This document shows positions 23,889 to 32,469 of a DNA stretch of 64,000 nt, piece after piece. The stretch lies in NCBI GenBank assembly GCA_964586775.1, contig CAZPJD010000225.1:1-64000 (forward strand), in the 5' to 3' direction. Both the position numbers and the translations under genes were made by a program. This stretch comes from JADLEX01 sp964586775 (GTDB lineage Bacteria; Lernaellota; Lernaellaia; JACKCT01). The number at the start of each line of letters is the position of its first letter. The stretch's first letter is position 1. A model generated the notes under the pieces. The model worked only from the letters and a program-made list of their open reading frames with translations. It was not told the origin of the DNA and made no database searches.

Positions 23889-25403
23889 ATGAGTCCGGAA
23901 ACCACGAAGAGACGCTGGCTCTCGCTGTTCCTGATGTTCGCCGTCGTCGCGGCGGTCGCCGCTGGCCTGTCGGCTTACGTGCTCACGAGCGTGATGGAGC
24001 ACAAGCAGGAGGCGAAAAATCCGTTCTTCCGCGTCGTCGAGATCACCGACGACACGGGAGATCCGGCGATCTGGGGAAAGAACTTCCCGCTGCACTACGA
24101 TCGCTATCTGCGCACGGCGGACATGGTGCGTACGCGTCGGGGAGGCAGCGAGGCGTTGCCGCACACGCCGACCGACGCCGACCCGCGCAGCGTCGTGACG
24201 GTGTCGAAGATCGAGGATGACACGCGCCTGAAGCGGATGTGGGCGGGCTACGCGTTTTCCAAGGACTTTCGCGAAGAGCGCGGCCACGCCTACATGCTCG
24301 AAGACCAGATCTACACCGAGCGCCAGAAAGTCGGCCAGCCGGGCACGTGTCTGAACTGCCACGCGTCGACGTACCTGATCTACAAAGAGCTGGGCAACGG
24401 CGACATCATGGCCGGCTTCGACAAGATGAACTCGATGAAATACGACGAGGCCAAGACCTACGCCAAGCACCCGGTGGCGTGCATCGATTGCCACGACGCG
24501 CAGACCATGCAGCTTCGCATCACGCGCCCGGCGTTTATCGAGGGTATCAAGGCGCTCAAGGCGTCGCAGGGCGTGGCCGACTACGACGTGAACAAGATGG
24601 CGACGCGCCAGGAGATGCGGTCGTTCGTGTGCGGCCAGTGCCACGTCGAGTATTACTTCAAGGGCACCGAGAAGCGCCTGACCTTCCCGTGGCACGAGGG
24701 CGTGGGCGGCGAGGACATCCTCGACTACTACAACGAGCAGGGCTTCAAGGACTGGGTGCATGCCGACACGGGTGCGCCGATGCTCAAGGCGCAGCACCCC
24801 GAGTTCGAGATGTGGAACAAGGGCATTCACTCCAAGGCGGGAGTCACGTGCGCCGACTGCCACATGCCCTACATGCGTGAAGGCGCGATGAAGATCAGTG
24901 ACCACCACGTGCGCAGCCCGCTGCTCAACATCAACAAGTCGTGCGGCACCTGCCACCGCGCCTCGGAAGAGGAACTCAAGGCGCGCGCCGAGAACATCCA
25001 GGAGACATTCTTTGGCCTGCGCAATCAGGCGATGGACGCGCTGATGGATCTGATCGACGACCTGAAGGCCGCGAAGGACGCGGGGCGGCCCGACGCCGAA
25101 CTCGCCGCCGCGCGCGAATTGCAGCGCCGCGCGAGCTTCCTGATCGACTTCTGCGAGGCCGAGAACTCGACGGGCTTCCACGCGCCGCAGGAATCGACGC
25201 GCCTGCTCGGCGTGGCGATCAACTACGCCCGCGACGGCCAGCTCTCCGTGCGCGACCCGAATTACAAGCCGAAGACCATCGCGGCGCACGAGGCCGCGAT
25301 GGCGGCGAAGGCCGCGGCGACGCCCGCCGCCGCTCCAGCCGAGAAAAAGGCCGAGGGCCAGACGGCCGCCAACGAGAAATCCCCCGGCGCAAGCGCGCTG
25401 TAA
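23889..25403 (+). CDS. nrfA: Ammonia-forming cytochrome c nitrite reductase (pentahaem), CxxCH type
   Basis: A 504-residue periplasmic enzyme that reduces nitrite to ammonium with six electrons. It has an N-terminal signal/anchor helix and five haem motifs: CLNCH (154-158), CIDCH (198-202), CGQCH (248-252), CADCH (321-325) and CGTCH (352-356). The active-site surroundings are present: Arg in SKDFREERGHAYML, Tyr after CGQCHVEYYF and His in LKAQHPEFEMW. The first haem motif ends in His, whereas classical enzymes have CxxCK at the catalytic haem. The C-terminal 35 residues are an Ala/Lys/Glu-rich tail. The ATG at 23889 follows GGGGAGG. A strong terminator lies downstream at 25427. Confidence 0.94.
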   Translation: MSPETTKRRWLSLFLMFAVVAAVAAGLSAYVLTSVMEHKQEAKNPFFRVVEITDDTGDPAIWGKNFPLHYDRYLRTADMVRTRRGGSEALPHTPTDADPRSVVTVSKIEDDTRLKRMWAGYAFSKDFREERGHAYMLEDQIYTERQKVGQPGTCLNCHASTYLIYKELGNGDIMAGFDKMNSMKYDEAKTYAKHPVACIDCHDAQTMQLRITRPAFIEGIKALKASQGVADYDVNKMATRQEMRSFVCGQCHVEYYFKGTEKRLTFPWHEGVGGEDILDYYNEQGFKDWVHADTGAPMLKAQHPEFEMWNKGIHSKAGVTCADCHMPYMREGAMKISDHHVRSPLLNINKSCGTCHRASEEELKARAENIQETFFGLRNQAMDALMDLIDDLKAAKDAGRPDAELAAARELQRRASFLIDFCEAENSTGFHAPQESTRLLGVAINYARDGQLSVRDPNYKPKTIAAHEAAMAAKAAATPAAAPAEKKAEGQTAANEKSPGASAL

Positions 25404-25426
25404 CGAAAGGGACCTCTCCACTGCTG

Positions 25427-25463
25427 CGCGGCGATCGGGAACCCGGTCGCCGCGATTTTTTTT
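25427..25463 (+). terminator. Rho-independent terminator after nrfHA
   Basis: A 13-bp GC-rich stem at 25427-25454 closes on an AA turn (CGGGAACCCG) and is followed by eight T (25456-25463). It is the clearest intrinsic terminator of the window and separates nrfA from the convergent subtilase gene. Confidence 0.88.
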
Positions 25464-25475
25464 ATGGGCGGGGAC

Positions 25476-28325
25476 TCAACAGCCGCAGCCGTCGTCGTCG
25501 TCATCGCCGCCGCCGTCCGCCGCCGACGCGTCGTCGTCCGACGTATCGTCGTCCATCGAATCGTCGTCGGTGATGTCGTCGTCCGCCGTGTCATCGTCGA
25601 CCGTGTCGTCGTCGTCGGTGTCGTCGTCCAACGTATCGTCATCCGTCGTGTCGTCATCGACGGTGTCGTCGTCGACGTCGTCATCCGCGTCGTCGTCGGT
25701 ATCGTCGTCGCCGGGGATCGTGGTCGTCGTGGTCGATGTCGTGGACGTGGTGGTTGCAGTCGTGGACGTGGTGGTCGTTGTCGGCGTGCCGGTGCTCGGC
25801 CATCCCACGACCTCGATGTTGTCGAGGCCCCAGTACTGCGCGTCGAGCCCCGCGTTCTTGTAATAGAAACGCACGAAGACCTGCGGATACAGATCGGCTT
25901 CGGGCAGGTCGAAGGTCACCGCGCCCTCCTGATCCGCACCCCAGTTCACCAGATTCGTCCACGTCACCCCGTCGTAGGACCACGCCACCTGCGCGCGGTC
26001 GAGCAGGCCGTGCCGATACTCGTGCCGGAAACGCAGTTCGATGCCCTCGTGGTGCGAGCAGTCGAGCGCGGGCGTGATGAGCTGTTCGTCGAGACGCTGG
26101 AACTCGCCCGTCGTCTCCTTATCCGCGGCGACGAAGCGGTCCATCCAATGCGGCGAGCTGCGCGATCCCGCGTTGTCGCTGTTCCACGTCACGGTGTTCG
26201 ATCCGCCGTCCACGATCTGCCAGGGACGCGGCTCGAGATCGAAGTTGTCGAAGAAGATGCGGTCGGGCCCGGTGGGCGACGCGGTCACCTCCACCGTGTT
26301 GCCGTCGCAGTTGCCGAAGGGATCGCACGCGCGCACCACGTAGTACCAATCCGCGCCGTTGGGCGCCCATTGATCGAGCCAGGGCGACTCGGTCGCGGTG
26401 TCGATGGGGTCGTCGAAATCCTGAGCCCCGGACGCGTCCGCGCGGTAGATGCTGTAGACCACCACGCCCGTGTCGGCCGCGGGATCCCACGTGATCTCGG
26501 CCTCGTTGTCGAGGCCCGTCGCGCCGGTCGCGCCCGCGAATGTCGGCGCGGCGCAGTCGGCGCTTGCGATTTTCGTCTCGACGACGTTGATGCCGCCCTC
26601 GCCGTCGTTGGCGTCGGTGTAGGTGACCGTGATCGTGTCGCCGTTCGCGAGTTGCAGCACGCCGTCGGCCGCGGGCGCGCCGGTCGCGGTGGCGATCTGG
26701 CCGCGGAAGAGGCCGTCCACTTCCGCGTCCTCGGTCAGGGCGAGCGTCTCGCCGCCAGGCTCGGTCGTGCTCTTCACGTTCACGTTCAGCGTGCCCGACA
26801 GATCGCCCTCGGTCACGGTGACGCGCACGACGTCGTCGCACGAGTACAGCGCACGGTCGATGGAGAGCGTCGCGTTCGACGTGACCATCTCGGCGAGCAG
26901 CCACCAGTACGCCTCGACCACGTCGATGCGCCCGCGCCCGTAGACGTTGTCCTCGCCGGCCGCGCCCAGATCGACGGCGGTCTCGTAGAGCGCCATCTTC
27001 ACCTGCTCCACCGTCGCCTCGGGAAAAGCGCCGCGCAGCAGGATCGCCGCGCCGGTCACCGCGGGCGTGGCCATCGAGGTGCCGCTCATGGTGCTGTAGT
27101 TGTTGCCCGGCACCGACGACATGACGTTGTCGCCGATCGCCGAAACCTCGGGCTTGAGCGTCAGATTGTCGCAGCGCGACGGCCCGCGCGACGAAAAACT
27201 CGTGATCGTCGTGTTGTCCTGCTTGAGCGCGCCCACCGCAAAGGTGTTGAGCGACGTCGTGATGCGATTCCCCGGCGAACGCAGCGATTTCGCCGTGGGT
27301 CCCTCGTTGCCCGCCGCGAAGAGCACCACCACGCCCGCGGCCTCGGCCGCGTCGATCGCCGCGTAAAAGTCGTTCGCGCACGACGGATTCGGGATGCCCC
27401 ACGAGTTGTTCACCGCGTCGGGCACGTCGTCCACCGTGCCGGGGTTGCCGTCGGGATCCGCCATCCACTCGAACGCGCCGATCGCGTCGCTGTAGATGTT
27501 GCCGCCGGGTACGTCGATCGTCTTCGCGCCGATCCACTTCGCGCCCGGGGCCATGCCGATCTGGTGCCCCGCGCCGTCGTCGCCCAGGATCGTGCCGAGG
27601 GTGTGCGTGCCGTGCGAGCCGGAGTCCGTCGGGAAGGTCTCGCTGCCGACGGGATCGAACCACGCGTGCTCGGGCAGCACGCCGCCGTCGAGCCCGCGCC
27701 ACCGATCGGCGAACGCGGGGTGCGTGGCATCCGCGCCCGTGTCCTGATCGCAGGCCAGCGCGCCCGTGCCGTCGTAGCCCATCGCCCACAGCTCCGGCGC
27801 GCGCGACGCCGTGATGCTGCCCAATATGCCCGTGGCCACGTCATCGGCGGCGATCGCGTCGCCCACGGCGACCGGTTCGATCAGCTCCAGCGGCGGATCG
27901 AGATAGACATTCGCGATGTCGCGCCGCGCGCGCAGCGTTTCGATGTACGCCGCGTCGGCCTCGATCGCGACCGCGTTGGCGATCCAGAATGGACGCACCC
28001 GGCGCACCGCCGCCCCCGCGCCCGCGAGCGTGCCCAACAGCGCGCCCTGCGTGGACGCGGCCATGTCCTGCAATTCCTCGATGACGAGCGCGTGGCGCTG
28101 CGCCCGGGTCAGGCGCGCGTCGTCCATGAACGCGGTGAGCGCGGCCAGATCCACCGATTCGGCCATCGTGAGGTAGATGTTCAGCGTTTCGCCGGGCGCG
28201 GCGGCGGCCAGCACGTCCTCGAGCGCGTCGTCGAAACGCGCGGCGTTCGCGACGGAGGGCGAAATCGCGAGAAGAATCAGCAGAGCGACAAAGGAAACAT
28301 GGCGGGAAAAACGCAACGTGGACAT
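25476..28325 (-). CDS. Secreted subtilisin-like protease with Thr/Asp linker and C-terminal GCGC
   Basis: A 949-residue S8 protease. The signal peptide ends SVANA-A and has no lipobox. A propeptide covers about residues 30-150. The catalytic triad is Asp195 (DTGADATHP), His238 (GSHGTHT) and Ser417 (SGTSMATP), with the oxyanion Asn in FAAGNEG. C-terminal fibronectin-like and jelly-roll-like modules follow. The last 100 residues are a Thr-rich stretch, an Asp-rich tandem spacer (25479-25709) and the terminal GCGC. The ATG at 28325 is preferred since GGGAG lies just upstream and would otherwise be coding. The protein is exported and possibly kept on the surface by the Cys-containing end (inference). 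Confidence 0.9.
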   Translation of the reverse strand: MSTLRFSRHVSFVALLILLAISPSVANAARFDDALEDVLAAAAPGETLNIYLTMAESVDLAALTAFMDDARLTRAQRHALVIEELQDMAASTQGALLGTLAGAGAAVRRVRPFWIANAVAIEADAAYIETLRARRDIANVYLDPPLELIEPVAVGDAIAADDVATGILGSITASRAPELWAMGYDGTGALACDQDTGADATHPAFADRWRGLDGGVLPEHAWFDPVGSETFPTDSGSHGTHTLGTILGDDGAGHQIGMAPGAKWIGAKTIDVPGGNIYSDAIGAFEWMADPDGNPGTVDDVPDAVNNSWGIPNPSCANDFYAAIDAAEAAGVVVLFAAGNEGPTAKSLRSPGNRITTSLNTFAVGALKQDNTTITSFSSRGPSRCDNLTLKPEVSAIGDNVMSSVPGNNYSTMSGTSMATPAVTGAAILLRGAFPEATVEQVKMALYETAVDLGAAGEDNVYGRGRIDVVEAYWWLLAEMVTSNATLSIDRALYSCDDVVRVTVTEGDLSGTLNVNVKSTTEPGGETLALTEDAEVDGLFRGQIATATGAPAADGVLQLANGDTITVTYTDANDGEGGINVVETKIASADCAAPTFAGATGATGLDNEAEITWDPAADTGVVVYSIYRADASGAQDFDDPIDTATESPWLDQWAPNGADWYYVVRACDPFGNCDGNTVEVTASPTGPDRIFFDNFDLEPRPWQIVDGGSNTVTWNSDNAGSRSSPHWMDRFVAADKETTGEFQRLDEQLITPALDCSHHEGIELRFRHEYRHGLLDRAQVAWSYDGVTWTNLVNWGADQEGAVTFDLPEADLYPQVFVRFYYKNAGLDAQYWGLDNIEVVGWPSTGTPTTTTTSTTATTTSTTSTTTTTIPGDDDTDDDADDDVDDDTVDDDTTDDDTLDDDTDDDDTVDDDTADDDITDDDSMDDDTSDDDASAADGGGDDDDDGCGC
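25479..25709 (-). repeat. Asp-rich tandem spacer ending in GCGC
   Basis: The last 77 codons of the subtilase gene. They encode DDDT/DDDA units, mostly with a five-residue period (DDDTV, DDDTT, DDDTL, DDDTA, DDDIT, DDDSM, DDDTS), then GGG, five Asp and GCGC at the very end. A Thr/Ser run precedes it. Confidence 0.88.
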
Positions 28326-28430
28326 GGCAACTCCCATCGGGACCGGACCCGGCGGGATTCTAGCGCAATTCGCGGCGGAATTGCAGGGAGGTTGAGGGCG
28401 ATTTGGTAGCGTGTCAGCGCAGTTCGACGC

Positions 28431-28694
28431 TCACGCGCTTGTCCGCGGCCGTAGCGGAATGAAGACGACCTCGGACTGCGCGCCGACTTCGGGCTTTTTG
28501 GAATGCGGAGGCGGAGCGAGCCCGCGCTCAAACTCGACGATCAGGGTCTCGTTGAGCGCGTCTTCGGCCATCTCCACGGCGTGCTCGCGCGTTTCGCCGA
28601 ACGTGTTGATGTGCGGATGGTCGGGAAAAGAGACGATCACCGTTCCGCTTCGCCGGTCTTTCTTCAGGATCGCGAAGTATCCATCGTTGTCCAT
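28431..28694 (-). CDS. HicB-like antitoxin-fold protein (solo)
   Basis: An 87-residue protein with the HicB RNase-H-like fold signature: YFAILKKDRRSGTVIVSFPDHPHINTFGETREHAVEMAEDAL. No HicA-type toxin gene is adjacent. The protein has no DNA-binding tail, ending in a Pro/Arg-rich stretch. It follows argS by 13 nt and may be co-transcribed with it. Solo HicB-like proteins are common and their roles are unclear. Confidence 0.7.
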   Translation of the reverse strand: MDNDGYFAILKKDRRSGTVIVSFPDHPHINTFGETREHAVEMAEDALNETLIVEFERGLAPPPHSKKPEVGAQSEVVFIPLRPRTSA

Positions 28695-28707
28695 CGCTCA
28701 CTGATTC

Positions 28708-30360
28708 CTACATCGCCTCGGGCGCGGCGATGCCGAGAATGGCGAGCGCGTTCGCCGTCGCCTGTTTCACCGCGGCGCATAGCGCCAGGCGCGCGGCGGT
28801 GAGGGCCGCGTCGTCGGTCAGGATGCGGTGCTGGAAGTAGTAGGGGTGGAAGAGCCCGGCGAGCTCGGACAGGTAAACGGTGAGCCGGTGCGGCTCGCGC
28901 CCCTGCGCCGACTGCGTGACGATGTTCGGCAGCTCGGCGAGGCGCTGCGCGATCTCGAGTTCCTGGGGCGCGGCGAGTTTCGCGAAGTCCACGTCCGCCG
29001 CGCGGGGAATCGCCACGCCGGCCTCGGCGGCCTTGGCGAAGATGGAGCAGATGCGCGCATGCATATACTGCACGTAAAAGACCGGGTTCTTGTTCGACTG
29101 TTCCTTGGCGAGATCGACATCGAAGTCGAGCTGCGCGTCGTAGCGGCGCATGAGGAAGAACCAGCGCGTGGCGTCGCGGCCGACCTCTTCGCGCAATTCC
29201 TGCAACGTGTAGAACTCGCCCGCCCGGGTGGACATGCTCACGCGCTCGCCGCCGCGCATCAGGCTCACCATCTGGATCAGCAGCACCGACAGCGCGTTCG
29301 GATCGAGGCCGAGCGACGCGATCGCCGCCTTCATCCGCGCCACGTAGCCGTGGTGATCGGCGCCCCAGATGTCGATCAGCTCGTCGAAGCCGCGCGCGAT
29401 CTTGTCGGCGTGATACGCCACGTCGCCCGCGAGATAGGTCTTTTCGCCGTTGCTCTTGACGAGCACGCGGTTTTTCTCGTCGCCGAAACGCATGGTGTCG
29501 AGCCATAGCGCGCCGTCGTCGTCGAACGCGAATCCGCCCTCGCGCAGCGTGCGCAGCGTGGCATCCACCGTGCCCGCGTCGTAGAGCGTCTTCTCCGAAA
29601 AACAGCGGTCGAAACGCACCCCGAGGGCTTCGAGGTCGTCGAGAATTTCGCGCAGGATGCGCCCGCCGGTCCACAGCGAGATCTCGGGGATGTCGGCCTC
29701 GGTCACGCCGTCGCCGCGCTCGGCGCGCAGGGCGCGGGCGTGGTCGATCATGTAATCGCCCTGATAGAGCCCCTGCTCCAGCGGCCCGGTCTTTCCCTCG
29801 ATGAGCTGCCGGTAACGCAGAACCGTCGAACGCCCGAGGGTCTGGATCTGCAGGCCAGCGTCGTTGACGTAGTACTCGCGTTCGACCGCGAATCCCGCCG
29901 CGGCGATCAGGTTGGCGAGCGCGTCGCCCACCACCGCCCCGCGCCCGTGGCCGATGTGCAGAGGGCCCGTGGGATTGGCCGAGACGAACTCCACCAGCAC
30001 GCGCTTCCCCGCGCCCGCCGTCGTGCGGCCGAAGTTCGCGCCCTCGGCCTCGATGCGACGCACCACCTCGAAGACGCTCGCGGTGTTGACGAAGAGATTG
30101 ATGAAGCCCGGCCCGGCGATCTCGCAGCGGCGCACCAGCCCGTCGGCGTCGCCGAGTTCTTCGACGAGGGCGGTCGCGATTTCGCGGGGATTTTTCCCGA
30201 CGGCTTTGGCGAACATCATCGCCACGTTGGTGGCATAGTCGCCGTGGTCGGCGTGCTTGGGGATGGTGAGCTGCACGTCGGGGACGCGCGCGTCCGTGCC
30301 CCACTTCGTCGCCGCGCGCCCGAGCGCCTCGCCGATCCTCGCCGCCAGTTGCTCCTTCAT
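28708..30360 (-). CDS. argS: Arginyl-tRNA synthetase
   Basis: A 550-residue class Ia synthetase that charges tRNA-Arg. The N-terminal Add1 domain carries VQLTIPKHADHGDYATN. The HIGH motif lies in NPTGPLHIGHGRGAVVGDALANL. The second motif region reads RVSMSTRAGEF rather than KMSKS, as in many ArgRS. A C-terminal anticodon-binding DALR domain ends at IAAPEAM. Length is normal. The ATG at 30360 (MKEQLAARIGEAL) is preferred over 30378, because it matches the family start. A solo HicB-like gene follows. Confidence 0.95.
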   Translation of the reverse strand: MKEQLAARIGEALGRAATKWGTDARVPDVQLTIPKHADHGDYATNVAMMFAKAVGKNPREIATALVEELGDADGLVRRCEIAGPGFINLFVNTASVFEVVRRIEAEGANFGRTTAGAGKRVLVEFVSANPTGPLHIGHGRGAVVGDALANLIAAAGFAVEREYYVNDAGLQIQTLGRSTVLRYRQLIEGKTGPLEQGLYQGDYMIDHARALRAERGDGVTEADIPEISLWTGGRILREILDDLEALGVRFDRCFSEKTLYDAGTVDATLRTLREGGFAFDDDGALWLDTMRFGDEKNRVLVKSNGEKTYLAGDVAYHADKIARGFDELIDIWGADHHGYVARMKAAIASLGLDPNALSVLLIQMVSLMRGGERVSMSTRAGEFYTLQELREEVGRDATRWFFLMRRYDAQLDFDVDLAKEQSNKNPVFYVQYMHARICSIFAKAAEAGVAIPRAADVDFAKLAAPQELEIAQRLAELPNIVTQSAQGREPHRLTVYLSELAGLFHPYYFQHRILTDDAALTAARLALCAAVKQATANALAILGIAAPEAM

Positions 30361-30441
30361 CGTTCGTTCTCGCTCCAAATATTGTTTCTCGACCGCGCGA
30401 TCGTCGCGGCCCTCATAACACGGTGTTCGAGACCAGACCCG

Positions 30442-32010
30442 CTAGCACCCGCATCCGTCGTCGTCGTCATCGTCGTCGTCGTCGCCGTACGCGGGGATGT
30501 CGGTGGACGTGTCGTCGTCACCGGAATCGTCATCCGCCGTATCGTCATCCGCGGTGTCGTCGTCGGAATCGTCGTCCGCCGTATCGTCGTCGCTATCGTC
30601 GTCGCTGTCGTCATCGGTGTCGTCATCGTCGGGTTCGATCAGATCGTCGTCGCCGAAGGGTCCGCCGCCGGGCAGGATGCCGTAGTACACGCCCATCCAG
30701 TAGCCGACGAGGTAGTCCATACCCGGGCCCACATAGCGCTGGTCCTCGCCGTGGTTGCAGCCCGTCTCGAAGGGCGTCGACTGCCAATACATGTCGGTCC
30801 AGTGCCGGTCGTCCAGCTCGCGCGCCTCGGCGGTGATCGGGTCGATGTTGATGAGATCGTTCAGCCACGGGTACTGGTTGCCCAGCTCGTCGAGCAGCAC
30901 CGACAGCGGATCGAGCGGCATGTCCGAGCACGTGCGCGCGCGGCGGTAGCTCGGCGCGTCCCAATATCGGCCCAACGTGTTGAAGTGGTCGTCCTCGATC
31001 CAGTCGTAATCGTCTTCCACGCAATTGCCGAGACGCAGGCAGCCGGTCACGTGCGTCGAATCGAACCAGGGGTTGTGCGTTCGTTCCACATAGGGGCGGT
31101 TGTAGGTCATCCACAGATCGTAGAGTTCCTCGAGCCGCTCGCGATCCGGCCACAGGCGAAACACCGCCTGAAAATCCAAATGACGCAGGTTGTTGCCGTA
31201 GTACTCGGTGTACTTGTTGTATCCGGCCCAGATGTCCACCGCGAGCACGGGCCGCCACAGGTTGTACTGCTGGTCGAGCAGTTCCCAAATCTCGGGTGTG
31301 TCGATCACGTACGCGGCCTGCACGAGCCACGCGATGCGCTTCATCGGGCCGATCCACGCCGCGCCGTTGCCCGTGTATTCGCCGTTCTGGTCGGTGATGT
31401 TCCAGTCGTTCGTCGTGAGCATCTCGATCACGTCGATGATGTCGTCGCGGATGCCCGCGCGCACGTCCTCGTGCTCGGCGAGTCCTTCGAGCGCCTGATA
31501 CGAGAGCACCATGCCCCACCACCAGCCGCTGTATTGGTCGCGGCTCGTGTGATCGACCCAGTAGAGCCCCGCGAACTCGCCCTCGCCGTGATTTTTCCAG
31601 TCGTTGTCATCGCCCTGGCCGCAGTTCCACGGGGCGATGTCCTCGCCCGCGAAGCGAGCGATGTAGCCCAGCGTCTGCGTGATCGCCATGGCGGTGCGCA
31701 TGTATTCGACCACGCGCAGCACCTCGTCGAGCGCGCCCTCGTCGCCCGTGGCCATGTAGCGCAGCGCCTCGGCGCCCAGGTACATGCCCGTCCAGATCAT
31801 GCTGTCGCCCTGATGGTGCAGGCAGCCGATCTCGGTACGCGTCTCGTCGGTGAACTCGACCGCGCCGGTGAGCGCACCGAGGCTTCCGTTGTGCCAGGTC
31901 TCGATCCACTCCTGATACGCCTCGGCTTTGGCGTGCAGATCGGGATCGAAATCGGCCCACGCGGGGGAAACCGCGAGACAAATCGTCAGAATCAACAGCG
32001 CGCGTCGCAT
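30442..32010 (-). CDS. Secreted toroid-like protein with Asp spacer and C-terminal GCGC
   Basis: A 522-residue exported protein. The signal peptide ends SPAWA-D with no lipobox. The mature part is helical and very rich in Trp and Tyr, with spaced helices that suggest an (alpha/alpha) toroid as in some glycoside hydrolases and lyases. It contains YWVDHTSRDQYSGWWWG, whose H-x-SRD core also occurs in the lipoprotein at 20684-23023. It ends with an Asp tandem spacer (30445-30630), nine Asp and GCGC. No catalytic residues can be assigned. It may bind or cut an extracellular polysaccharide, but that is a guess. Confidence 0.72.
   Translation of the reverse strand: MRRALLILTICLAVSPAWADFDPDLHAKAEAYQEWIETWHNGSLGALTGAVEFTDETRTEIGCLHHQGDSMIWTGMYLGAEALRYMATGDEGALDEVLRVVEYMRTAMAITQTLGYIARFAGEDIAPWNCGQGDDNDWKNHGEGEFAGLYWVDHTSRDQYSGWWWGMVLSYQALEGLAEHEDVRAGIRDDIIDVIEMLTTNDWNITDQNGEYTGNGAAWIGPMKRIAWLVQAAYVIDTPEIWELLDQQYNLWRPVLAVDIWAGYNKYTEYYGNNLRHLDFQAVFRLWPDRERLEELYDLWMTYNRPYVERTHNPWFDSTHVTGCLRLGNCVEDDYDWIEDDHFNTLGRYWDAPSYRRARTCSDMPLDPLSVLLDELGNQYPWLNDLINIDPITAEARELDDRHWTDMYWQSTPFETGCNHGEDQRYVGPGMDYLVGYWMGVYYGILPGGGPFGDDDLIEPDDDDTDDDSDDDSDDDTADDDSDDDTADDDTADDDSGDDDTSTDIPAYGDDDDDDDDDGCGC
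30445..30630 (-). repeat. Asp-rich tandem spacer ending in GCGC
   Basis: The last 62 codons of the toroid-like gene: DDDS, DDDTA and DDDSG units, a short break (STDIPAYG), nine consecutive Asp and GCGC as the C terminus. Same layout as in the subtilase gene. Confidence 0.88.
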
Positions 32011-32041
32011 CGTTCACCTCGCGAAAAGGGGTCTCGCCATG

Positions 32042-32380
32042 TCACGGCAGGCCCGGAAAGTTCTCGACGAACTGGATCTTGAGATCGGGGAAGGAATCGA
32101 CGTACTGCACCTTCAGGTCCGGGAAGTTTTCGACGAACTGCCACTTGCCGCACGCATCGGGGAAGTGCTCGACGTGCTTGACCTTCAGGTCGGGGAACGA
32201 CTGCACCGTCTGGATCTTGATGTCGGGGAAATTCGAGACGATCTTGACCTTGCCGTAGAGCTTGAAGCCCTTGAACGTGCAGTCGGGTCCGACCTTCTTG
32301 TCCGACGAACCCGCCGACGACGCGACCAGCGACAGCGCAATCGCGACGATCACCAGACGAACGAAAGACGGGGTGCGCAT
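32042..32380 (-). CDS. Small secreted FPD-repeat protein, predicted 7(1) septoil-knot fold
   Basis: A 112-residue exported protein with a signal peptide (MRTPSFVRLVIVAIALSLVASSAG). The mature part is about 90 residues. It opens with DCTFKGFKLYGKVKIV and then has six units of roughly 11 residues of the form (N/S/H)-FPD-(L/I)-K-(V/I)-(Q/K)-x-V. The third unit contains an insert, ACGKWQFV. Seven strands in all are expected. From memory this pattern matches proteins annotated as 7(1) septoil knot domain, among the most complex protein knots known; I could not check this. The start at 32380 follows a strong GGGAGGGAGGAG. Function unknown. It lies 31 nt upstream of the toroid-like secreted protein in the same direction. 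Confidence 0.68.
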   Translation of the reverse strand: MRTPSFVRLVIVAIALSLVASSAGSSDKKVGPDCTFKGFKLYGKVKIVSNFPDIKIQTVQSFPDLKVKHVEHFPDACGKWQFVENFPDLKVQYVDSFPDLKIQFVENFPGLP

Positions 32381-32469
32381 GCTCCTCCCTCCCAAGGCGA
32401 GCGGGAGTTTTCCAGAACGCGAAGCGAATGTCCATGCAAAGCGCGTGAAAAGAGCGAAGGAAGAGGGAA

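Noticed and set aside
25479..25709. GTC-rich triplet tracts as CRISPR or satellite DNA outside genes
   Set aside because: They lie in frame inside exported-protein genes and encode ordered DDDTx units.
25464..28409. 981-residue plus-strand frame opposite the subtilase
   Set aside because: It is the antisense shadow of the subtilase gene, with low-complexity Val/Arg/His content.
29220..29300. Defective ArgS because KMSKS is not present
   Set aside because: MSTRAGEF at this place is common in bacterial ArgRS and the rest of the enzyme is intact.
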